Positions 1 through 5,754 of a stretch of 20,849 nt of DNA are shown piece by piece (position 1 is the first letter of the stretch; every line of letters starts with the position of its first letter). A model generated the notes under the pieces. The model was not told the DNA's origin. It saw only the letters and a program-made list of their open reading frames with translations, and did no database searches. A program made the translations under genes and the position numbers. This DNA comes from JBFELO01 sp041552055 (GTDB lineage: Bacteria > Acidobacteriota > Thermoanaerobaculia > Thermoanaerobaculales > Sulfomarinibacteraceae). Where the stretch lies: NCBI GenBank assembly GCA_041552055.1, contig JBFELO010000083.1, positions 1-20,849 on the forward strand, given 5' to 3'.

Positions 1-165
1 AATGGCGGGGTGACGACAGCGCCCCGTGCGGGCGTGCCATCTTCAACAATCTTGGGACCTTCTGTGCCCCTCATACCCAGGACTCTCAGGCCCAGGATTG
101 TTGAAGGTGGCAACCGCGGGGAGAACGCCGGGGAGAGGGCGCCTTGGGTGTCAGAGGGGGGAGCG
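1..165. repeat. Hairpin repeat unit A (165-bp family, tandem with unit B)
   Basis: First of two tandem units: the word AATGGC-GGGTGACGACAGCG starts at position 1 and recurs at 166. Conserved left flank (GACGACAGCGC, then GTGCGGGCGTGCC) leads into a 15-bp stem. The left arm, about 45-59, reads TTCAACAATCTTGGG and the right arm, about 93-107, reads CCCAGGATTGTTGAA, with one G-U type pair. The right flank (CGGGGAGAACGCCGGGGAGAGG) ends in GGGTGTCAG. Relative to the other copies the stem differs in sequence but still pairs. No coding capacity is evident. The unit may continue to the left of the window. Confidence 0.8.
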
Positions 166-330
166 AATGGCAGGGTGACGACAGCGCCCCGTGCGGGCGT
201 GCCATCTTTCACAATGTTGGGACCACCGTCGCCACGGTGGGGCGGTTCTCTCGGGTCCCGACATTGTGACAGGGGGCACCCTCGGGGAACGCCTTCGGGA
301 GATGTCGCGTCACGTCTACGCCAGTCTTTC
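166..330. repeat. Hairpin repeat unit B (165-bp family)
   Basis: Same flanks as unit A. The stem is CACAATGTTGGGACC at 210-224 against GGTCCCGACATTGTG at 254-268, with a single T-G wobble. Inside its loop is a second perfect hairpin, CCACCGT (223-229) / ACGGTGG (234-240), so the element can fold as a stem with a nested stem. The right flank is GGGGGCACCCTCGGGG. Similarity to the other copies fades around position 330. It lies beyond the 3' end of the minus-strand homoaconitase-type gene. Confidence 0.82.
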
Positions 331-344
331 CGGACGAGATGTCT

Positions 345-453
345 CGCGCTCAGAGGGCTGCGCGCCTACGGGTGGGGGTGCTCCCTGTTCCCTGCTCCTT
401 GTTCCCGGACGCGTGGGGGCCCGAGCCCCGAGCCCCGAGGCCCTTGTCCCGAT
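345..453. repeat. GC-rich shared module followed by period-7 tandem arrays
   Basis: Positions 345-380 (core CAGAGGGCTGCGCGCC then GGGTGGGGGTG) are nearly identical to 13906-13942 in another convergent spacer. Directly after come two heptanucleotide arrays: TCCCTGT, TCCCTGC, TCCTTGT, TCCCGGA at 382-409, and GCCCGAG, CCCCGAG, CCCCGAG plus two degenerate units at 419-453. The array ends 8 bp from the stop codon of the minus-strand gene. No gene is visible in 1-460. Confidence 0.7.
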
Positions 454-460
454 ATCGTGG

Positions 461-2404
461 CTACGATCCGAGTCGCGTCCGCGTCAACGCCTCCAAACCC
501 CCCGCCAACACCAGCTCCTGGGCCGCCGGGCCGAGCGGGGAAAGCCGGTACTCTTCGCCGCGCCAGGTCGCCTTGGCCCGGCCGAAGTCGACCTCGAGGC
601 CGCCGGTCGGGATCGTCCGCTGCCCGGCCTCGGCTTCGGCCGCGAAGGCAGCGCGGACGGCGTCGGCCAGCGCCGGGCTCTCCAGGCAGATGAATCCGTT
701 GTTGAAGGCGTTGCGCAGGTAGGTCTGGGAGAACGAGGCCGCGATCACCATCCGGATGCCGCGGTACATCAGCGCGGTCGCGGCCTGCTCGCGGGACGAG
801 CCGGTGCCGAAGTTGGCACCTGCCACGAGGATGTCGCCCTCCTCCGCGACGGATTGGAAGTCGGGGTCGTAGTTGGCCATCGCATGGGTCGCCATCTGCT
901 CGGGCGTCAGATCGTCGCGGTAGGTGACGTCCTTGCCGTAGATGCCGTCGGTATTGAGGCTGTCCACCGGCAGCAGCAGCGCGCGGCCCTCAAGGCGCTC
1001 GCGAAAGCCCTCGAGGATGTCGACCTCCCGTTCCGGCGATGGAAGCCCGAGGTCTCGGAATCGGTACTCGGGTGAGGGGACATCACCCAGGGTCGGGCCG
1101 GTGATGTGACCCGCAACGGCCGATGCCGCGACGACCGACGGGCTTGCCAGGTACGCCTCGGCCTCGCGCGACCCCATCCGGCCCTTGAAGTTGCGGTTGG
1201 TGGCCGAGATGCCGACCTCGCCCGGCTCGAGCAGCCCGACACCGAGCCCGATGCAGGCGCCACACCCCGGCGGGAGTGGGCGCGCACCGGCGTCGATCAG
1301 GGCCTGCCAGACGCCCTTGGCCTCGGCCTCGGCCTGGATCTCGGCCGACGCCGCGGCGACGTAGAGCTCGACACCCTCGGCGACCCGCTGACCGCGCAGC
1401 ACGTCGGCGGCCTCGGCGAGGTCGTCGAAGCGGGAGTTGACGCAGGAGAGCAGGTAGGCCTTGTGAACCGCGATCTCCTCGGCGGCGATCTCGGCTGCCG
1501 GGCGCGAGACCGCCACCGTGTCCGGCCCGGTGACGTGCGGGGACACCCGGGACAGGTCGAGGACGATCTCGGCGGCGTACTCGGCGTCGGGATCGGGCAT
1601 CGCCGGTGCGGCGAGCCAGCCCGCGATCATCGATTCGGTGAGCCGATCTCGCATCCCGCGCGAGGTCAGCAGTGATGCGCGCTGGCGCAGGTAGAGCGCG
1701 GTCGCGTCGTCGAAAGGAAACCAGCCGACCAGGGCGCCCCACTCGGTGGTCATGTTGGCGATCGTCATCCGCTCCGAAATGGACAGGACGGAGACACCGG
1801 GGCCGTGGAACTCGACCGCCGCGTTGAGCACCTCGCCCGAGTTGTAGAGCCCGCACAGGGTGAGGATCACGTCCTTGCCGACCACGCCGCCGCGCAGCCT
1901 GCCTTCGAGAGTCACCCTGACGGTGCGCGGCACCTGCCACCAGGTGCGACCGGTGGCCCAGATCGCCGCGGCGTCGGTGCGCACCACCGGCGTGCCGAGC
2001 GCGGCCAACGCACCGTACATGTTGGAGTGGGAGTCCGAGGCGACCACCAGGCTTCCGGGAAGGACGAAACCGTTCTCCACCATGAGCTGGTGGCCGATGC
2101 CGGCGCCGGCCGGGTGGAAGACGATGCCCTGGTCGCGCGCGAACGTCTCGATCGCCGCGTACTTGGCCAGGTTTCCGTCGGAGGTGTCCTGGACGTTGTG
2201 GTCGAGGGCGAAGACGGGCTGCGACGGCTGGGCGACCCGGTCGGCGCCGATGGTCCGAAACTTGGCCAGCACGGCGCTGGTGTTGTCGTGGGTCATGACG
2301 TGGCGCGGTCGGATCGTGACCATGTCACCGGTCCGCACCTCGTGACCGGCCGGCAGGTCCACCGCGTGCTCCTGGACGATCTTCTCGGTAATTGTCTGCG
2401 GCAT
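461..2404 (-). CDS. Homoaconitase-type aconitase-family hydratase (single-chain LeuC-LeuD arrangement)
   Basis: A 647-residue protein with the large aconitase (LeuC-like) domain, residues about 1-440, joined to the swivel (LeuD-like) domain, about 470-630. The [4Fe-4S] cysteines are visible as C321 (SCVNSR) and C381/C384 (PGCGACIG). Substrate-loop motifs include SDSHSNMYG (123-131), NRNFKGRMG (403-411) and GANFGTGSSRE (529-539). The run GTPVVRTDAAAIWATGRTWW (137-156) resembles fungal Lys4/LysF homoaconitase more than bacterial AcnA/B or two-chain LeuCD. Family chemistry is reversible dehydration and hydration of a tricarboxylic acid in the cytoplasm. Homocitrate/homoaconitate (alpha-aminoadipate route) is the natural guess, but no other lysine gene is nearby, so isopropylmalate or an aconitate-like substrate remains possible. 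The ATG start is preceded by a GGGGGA stretch. The gene stands alone, divergent from pncC. Confidence 0.85.
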   Translation of the reverse strand: MPQTITEKIVQEHAVDLPAGHEVRTGDMVTIRPRHVMTHDNTSAVLAKFRTIGADRVAQPSQPVFALDHNVQDTSDGNLAKYAAIETFARDQGIVFHPAGAGIGHQLMVENGFVLPGSLVVASDSHSNMYGALAALGTPVVRTDAAAIWATGRTWWQVPRTVRVTLEGRLRGGVVGKDVILTLCGLYNSGEVLNAAVEFHGPGVSVLSISERMTIANMTTEWGALVGWFPFDDATALYLRQRASLLTSRGMRDRLTESMIAGWLAAPAMPDPDAEYAAEIVLDLSRVSPHVTGPDTVAVSRPAAEIAAEEIAVHKAYLLSCVNSRFDDLAEAADVLRGQRVAEGVELYVAAASAEIQAEAEAKGVWQALIDAGARPLPPGCGACIGLGVGLLEPGEVGISATNRNFKGRMGSREAEAYLASPSVVAASAVAGHITGPTLGDVPSPEYRFRDLGLPSPEREVDILEGFRERLEGRALLLPVDSLNTDGIYGKDVTYRDDLTPEQMATHAMANYDPDFQSVAEEGDILVAGANFGTGSSREQAATALMYRGIRMVIAASFSQTYLRNAFNNGFICLESPALADAVRAAFAAEAEAGQRTIPTGGLEVDFGRAKATWRGEEYRLSPLGPAAQELVLAGGLEALTRTRLGS

Positions 2405-2504
2405 AAGTGGTTCCCCCTGGCGAGTGTTGATCCAGAGTCCTGTTTCCCCGGTCCGACCCGACGAAGTCGTTCGTGAACGCTCTCGACGTCACGGGAGCCG
2501 ACAG

Positions 2505-2510
2505 ATTGTA
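2505..2510 (-). promoter_or_regulatory. Candidate -10 box for the homoaconitase-type gene
   Basis: Read on the minus strand this is TACAAT, five of six matches to the sigma-70 -10 consensus, about 100 bp upstream of the ATG. No convincing -35 lies 16-18 bp upstream, so this is only a candidate. Confidence 0.3.
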
Positions 2511-2547
2511 CCCCGGCAGGTGTCGTCGGCCAGCAGTGGTTTCGAGC

Positions 2548-2553
2548 TATGAT
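2548..2553 (+). promoter_or_regulatory. Candidate -10 box for the pncC operon
   Basis: TATGAT, five of six matches to the -10 consensus. A start site about 7 bp downstream would give a leader of only about 11 nt containing the GGAGG ribosome binding site at 2561-2565. No clear -35 is present. Confidence 0.35.
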
Positions 2554-2570
2554 GCGCCCCGGAGGCCGCC

Positions 2571-3086
2571 ATGACAGCTGATCCGACGGGTGCGGGCATC
2601 GAGGTCGAGGATCGCGCTCGGGACGTTCTGGAACGCCTGGAGCAGCGGGAAGAGACCCTTGCGGTGGCCGAATCGTGCACCGGTGGTCTGCTCGGCGCGA
2701 CGGTCACCGAGGTTCCCGGAGCGTCGGAGGTGTTTCTCGGGGGCATCATCAGCTACTCGAACGCCGTCAAGGAGGAGATCGTCGGCGTACCCGGGGAGCT
2801 CCTCGAGCGCCACGGAGCGGTCTCCGAGCAGGTCGCCCGTGCGATGGCGGCCGGTGTGTGCGAACGGCTCCGCGCCACCTGGGGGGTGGCGATCACCGGG
2901 ATCGCGGGTCCGAGCGGCGGGACCGACGACAAGCCGGTGGGGTTGGTGTACTGGGCCGTTGCCGGGCCGGAGGGCGTGGCGCCGGAGCACCGGGTCTTCA
3001 GCGGCGACCGGTCGACGGTCCGCCTGCGGAGCGTGCAGTCGGCGCTGGATCTGCTGCGGCGGCTGGTTGCCGAGGAGGGACGATGA
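2571..3086 (+). CDS. pncC: PncC/CinA C-terminal domain nicotinamide-nucleotide amidase
   Basis: A 171-residue stand-alone CinA C-terminal domain, the usual length for PncC, without the N-terminal molybdopterin-binding-like domain of full CinA. Hallmarks are AESCTGG (33-39), a GGIISYSNAVK segment, AVSEQVARAMA, and GIAGPSGGTDDKPVGLVY from residue 110. The family deamidates nicotinamide mononucleotide to nicotinic acid mononucleotide in pyridine nucleotide salvage, in the cytoplasm. The ATG is preceded by GGAGG with 5-nt spacing. It is the first gene of a four-gene set and its stop overlaps the thpR start by 4 nt (ATGA). Confidence 0.92.
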   Translation: MTADPTGAGIEVEDRARDVLERLEQREETLAVAESCTGGLLGATVTEVPGASEVFLGGIISYSNAVKEEIVGVPGELLERHGAVSEQVARAMAAGVCERLRATWGVAITGIAGPSGGTDDKPVGLVYWAVAGPEGVAPEHRVFSGDRSTVRLRSVQSALDLLRRLVAEEGR

Positions 3087-3646
3087 GCGACGCCGTGCGT
3101 GCATTCCTGGCGTTCGAGATCCCGGAGCAGGTCAAGGCCGAGCTCACGGCCAGCCGAGAGATCGTGCGCGCCGAGCTGCCCAGGGCGCGATGGGTGCGGC
3201 CGGAGGGGCAGCATCTCACGTTGAAGTTCCTGGACGAGGTCCCTCGCTCGACGTTGGATGAGCTGGCCCGCGATCTCGCTCCACCTCTCGGGAGGGTTCC
3301 GAGGGTCACGGTGGAGCTGCACGGAGCCGGGTTCTTTCCCTCGCCGAGGCGGTCTCGGGTGGCCTGGGTCGGGGGTCTGGCCGACGGCGCAGATGCGGTG
3401 GTCGCGGCTATCGATGAGGTCGCGGCCGTTCACGGCTTCGACCGAGAACGAAGGCGCTGGTCGCCACACGTGACCCAGGCGCGGCTCAACCGGCCGTGGC
3501 CGGCCGATGCCGTGGATCGATTCCTGGAGTGGGGACGCGACCTGCGGCTCGAGCCCTTCGTGGCCCGGGAGGTGGTGCTGTTCTCGAGCGTGCTGCGGCC
3601 CGAAGGCGCGGTGTACACTGCGCTCGAGAGGATACCGCTGGGGTGA
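3083..3646 (+). CDS. thpR: RNA 2',3'-cyclic phosphodiesterase (ThpR/LigT)
   Basis: A 187-residue 2H phosphoesterase. The two catalytic HxTx motifs are clear: HLTL at 44-47 and HVTQ at 129-132, spaced as in LigT. The family hydrolyses 2',3'-cyclic phosphate RNA ends and was first described as a 2'-5' RNA ligase; the physiological substrate is poorly known. The ATG at 3083 overlaps the pncC stop by 4 nt and follows GAGGAGGG, so this start is favoured over upstream in-frame codons. It in turn overlaps plsY by 4 nt, which suggests translational coupling through the whole set. The start AVRAFLAFEIP is typical of the family. Confidence 0.92.
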   Translation: MSDAVRAFLAFEIPEQVKAELTASREIVRAELPRARWVRPEGQHLTLKFLDEVPRSTLDELARDLAPPLGRVPRVTVELHGAGFFPSPRRSRVAWVGGLADGADAVVAAIDEVAAVHGFDRERRRWSPHVTQARLNRPWPADAVDRFLEWGRDLRLEPFVAREVVLFSSVLRPEGAVYTALERIPLG

Positions 3647-4251
3647 TCTGGGAACTGCTACTGGTCGTGGGAGCCTATCTGCTGGGTTCCGTCCCATCGG
3701 CGTTGTTCGTCGTGTGGTTGATGACCGGCCAGGACGTACGGACGCTCGGCTCGGGGAACATCGGCGCCACCAACGCCGCCCGCGCGGGAGGGCTCAGGGT
3801 TGGTGCCGTGGTCACCATCCTCGACGTGGCCAAGGGCGCCCTGCCGGTGTGGGCCATGTCGGTGTTCCACCCGGCCAGCGCATGGCTGGCGGCCACGATG
3901 CTGGCCGCGGTGGTCGGTCACTGCTACCCGGTCTGGCTCAAGTTCCGCGGCGGCAAGGGCGTGGCGACGGCCTTCGGTGCGTTCCTGGTGCTGTCGCCGT
4001 GGTCGGCAGTGACCGGAATCGCGCTGTGGCTGGTCGTGCTCCTCATCTGGCGACGCGTGTCGTTGGCCTCGATGCTGGCCGCCGCGGCATATCCGCTGGC
4101 GCTGGTGGTCATCGACGATCCGACCCCGGTGATTCTCGCCGCGGTGAGCGCTACGGCGGTGCTCATCGTGCTGCGGCATCACGACAACATTCGGAATCTT
4201 TTGGCCGGTGACGAGCCAAAGATCGACAGCTTTCGTGGGGGTGACAGGTGA
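3643..4251 (+). CDS. plsY: Acyl-phosphate:glycerol-3-phosphate acyltransferase PlsY
   Basis: A 202-residue integral membrane protein with several hydrophobic segments, the usual PlsY size. The conserved cytoplasmic motifs are visible: GSVPSA (15-20), GSGNIGATN (37-45), and the phosphate-binding FRGGKGVAT (about 101-109), with a C-terminal RHHDNIRNLLAG that matches the family ending. It transfers an acyl chain from acyl phosphate to sn-glycerol-3-phosphate, the first committed step of phospholipid synthesis. The start is GTG in a GTGA overlap with thpR, which places the family motifs correctly. The next gene, gpsA, produces its acceptor substrate and is also joined by a 4-nt overlap. Confidence 0.95.
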   Translation: MIWELLLVVGAYLLGSVPSALFVVWLMTGQDVRTLGSGNIGATNAARAGGLRVGAVVTILDVAKGALPVWAMSVFHPASAWLAATMLAAVVGHCYPVWLKFRGGKGVATAFGAFLVLSPWSAVTGIALWLVVLLIWRRVSLASMLAAAAYPLALVVIDDPTPVILAAVSATAVLIVLRHHDNIRNLLAGDEPKIDSFRGGDR

Positions 4252-5249
4252 GATTGACGGTGATCGGGGGAGGGTCGTGGGGGACGGCGCTGGCCCATCA
4301 GATGGCCCGGAGGTCGCACGACGTCGTGCTGTGGGCGCGGGAGCCCGAGGTCGTGGAAGGCATCAACCGGCAGCACCGCAACCCTCTGTTCCTGTCCGAT
4401 CTCGACCTCGACCACGCGGTGGTGGCAACCGAGGATCTCGCCGAGGCCGCCGGCCACTCGCCGGTGTGGGTGTGGGTCGTCCCGGTCCAGTTCAGCCGCC
4501 AGGTGATGGAGCGGTTGTCCGGTGCGGTGTCGGATGGTTCTGTGGTCGTCTCTTCTTCGAAGGGGATCGAGACCGACACCCTCGAACGCATGGACCAGCT
4601 CGCCGCAGAAACCCTGAGCTTGCCCGCGAATCGCTTCTGCTGCCTGTCGGGTCCGACCTTTGCCCGAGAGGTCGTGCTCGGTCATCCCTCGGCCGCGGTT
4701 CTGGCCTGCCCCGACCTCGACCGTGCCGCGCGCCTCCAGGAGGAGTTCTCCGACCAACACCTCCGGCTGTACGTGGGCAACGATCTGATCGGCGTGGAGC
4801 TCGCCGGGGCGCTCAAGAACATCATCGCCATCGCAGCGGGCATCATCGACGGGCTCGGACTCGGTAGCAACACCCAGGCCGCCCTCATGACCCGTGGCCT
4901 GCACGAGATCACGCGTCTCGGTGTCGCCCTGGGGGCGGACGTCATGACCTTTCGCGGGCTCGCCGGCATGGGCGACCTGGTCCTGACCTGCACCGGTGGG
5001 CTGTCACGCAACCGCACGGTGGGTCAGCGTCTCGGCCGGGGCGAGAGTCTCGAGGACATTCTCGGATCCATGCGCGAGGTCGTCGAGGGTGTCCGGACGG
5101 CCCCGGCGGCGGCCAGGCTCGCCGCGCAGAACGGAGTCGAGATGCCGATCACCGATGCGGTCACCAGCCTGCTGAAGGGCGAGGTGGACCCGCGGACCGC
5201 GCTCCGTGAGCTGATGACCAGGGATCTCAAGGTCGAAACAGCGCTCTGA
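4248..5249 (+). CDS. gpsA: NAD(P)-dependent glycerol-3-phosphate dehydrogenase
   Basis: A 333-residue protein of normal family length. The N-terminal Rossmann fold has GGGSWG (7-12) after a short beta strand. SSKGIE (103-108) contains the conserved K105, SGPTFAREV starts at 134, and GALKNIIAIAAG (187-198) carries the catalytic K190, followed by GLGLGSNTQAALMTRGL and GMGDLVLTCT. It reduces dihydroxyacetone phosphate to sn-glycerol-3-phosphate in the cytoplasm. The start is GTG overlapping the plsY stop (GTGA). It is the last gene of the set, followed by a convergent spacer rich in repeats. Its position next to plsY fits joint control of phospholipid head-group supply. Confidence 0.96.
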   Translation: MRLTVIGGGSWGTALAHQMARRSHDVVLWAREPEVVEGINRQHRNPLFLSDLDLDHAVVATEDLAEAAGHSPVWVWVVPVQFSRQVMERLSGAVSDGSVVVSSSKGIETDTLERMDQLAAETLSLPANRFCCLSGPTFAREVVLGHPSAAVLACPDLDRAARLQEEFSDQHLRLYVGNDLIGVELAGALKNIIAIAAGIIDGLGLGSNTQAALMTRGLHEITRLGVALGADVMTFRGLAGMGDLVLTCTGGLSRNRTVGQRLGRGESLEDILGSMREVVEGVRTAPAAARLAAQNGVEMPITDAVTSLLKGEVDPRTALRELMTRDLKVETAL

Positions 5250-5288
5250 ACAACTTCCGCGCCCGTGGGAGGGGATGAGGGGTTGACC

Positions 5289-5303
5289 GGCCGCTGCGCG
5301 GCC
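5289..5303. other. Short GC hairpin after gpsA
   Basis: GGCCGC (5289-5294), loop TGC, GCGGCC (5298-5303): a perfect 6-bp stem 40 bp after the gpsA stop. It sits between two copies of GAGGGGATGAGGG. No T-run follows, so a classic intrinsic terminator is not supported. The surrounding text partly resembles the GC-rich module at 345-380 and 13906-13942. Confidence 0.45.
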
Positions 5304-5393
5304 TGGGGGTGAGGGGATGAGGGCTTCTCAGAAGCTGGTCCGGTGTTCCCCCATGCCCCCACTCCCACATGTCCTCGGGTGGGTGGGCGGTCC

Positions 5394-5467
5394 AGCGACC
5401 AGCAACCAGCGACGAACGACGGTCGGGCGGCGCATCCACCATCCAGGATCCAGCATCCAGCATCGGC
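5394..5467. repeat. Two period-7 tandem arrays
   Basis: AGCGACC, AGCAACC, AGCGACG, AACGACG at 5394-5421, then CATCCAC, CATCCAG, GATCCAG, CATCCAG, CATCGGC at 5433-5467. The heptamers of the two arrays are unrelated, yet both keep a strict 7-bp period. The first heptamer recurs in the array at 13947-13974. Confidence 0.8.
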
Positions 5468-5506
5468 CGGGGTGGCCGGGCGCGGTGGGATCTCTCGCAC
5501 CTATTG

Positions 5507-5701
5507 GGCGCCCTGGGTGTCTGATGGGCGATGCGACGGGCAGGCCGACGACAGCGCCTCGTGCGGGGTGCCGTCTTTCACAATGTTGGGACCACCGTCG
5601 CCACGGTGGGGCGGCTCTTCCGGGTCCCAACATTGTGACAGGGGGCACCCGCGGGGAGCGCGCTGGGGAGTGGGCGCGTCGGGGATCAGGCAATCGATGC
5701 G
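5507..5701. repeat. Hairpin repeat unit C (165-bp family)
   Basis: Contains the conserved lead CCCTGGGTGTC, the flank GCAGGCCGACGACAGCGC, and a perfect 16-bp stem: TCACAATGTTGGGACC (5578-5593) against GGTCCCAACATTGTGA (5623-5638). A nested CCACCGT/ACGGTGG hairpin lies inside. The right flank is GGGGGCACCCGCGGGG. The beginning of a following unit (ACAGGCAAGCC) appears at 5702, 166 bp after the equivalent word at 5536, and is cut short by a hexamer array. The unit sits between convergent gpsA and the glycosyltransferase gene. Confidence 0.85.
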
Positions 5702-5718
5702 ACAGGCAAGCCGGGCAC

Positions 5719-5742
5719 GGAGACGGATACGGAGACGGAGAC
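5719..5742. repeat. Hexanucleotide array GGAGAC/GGATAC
   Basis: Four 6-bp units: GGAGAC, GGATAC, GGAGAC, GGAGAC. The array ends 12 bp from the stop codon of the minus-strand glycosyltransferase gene and interrupts the start of a second hairpin unit. A related array lies at 11420-11443. Confidence 0.75.
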
Positions 5743-5754
5743 GGGATGACCGGC

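Noticed and set aside
1..330. CRISPR array
   Set aside because: The shared part is longer than any CRISPR repeat, there are only two tandem units per locus, the period is 165 bp, and no cas gene is present.
10..1075. Open frames through the hairpin repeats and the end of the homoaconitase-type gene
   Set aside because: They translate repeated non-coding DNA into Arg/Pro-rich text and enter the antisense of a real gene; no ribosome binding site or motif.
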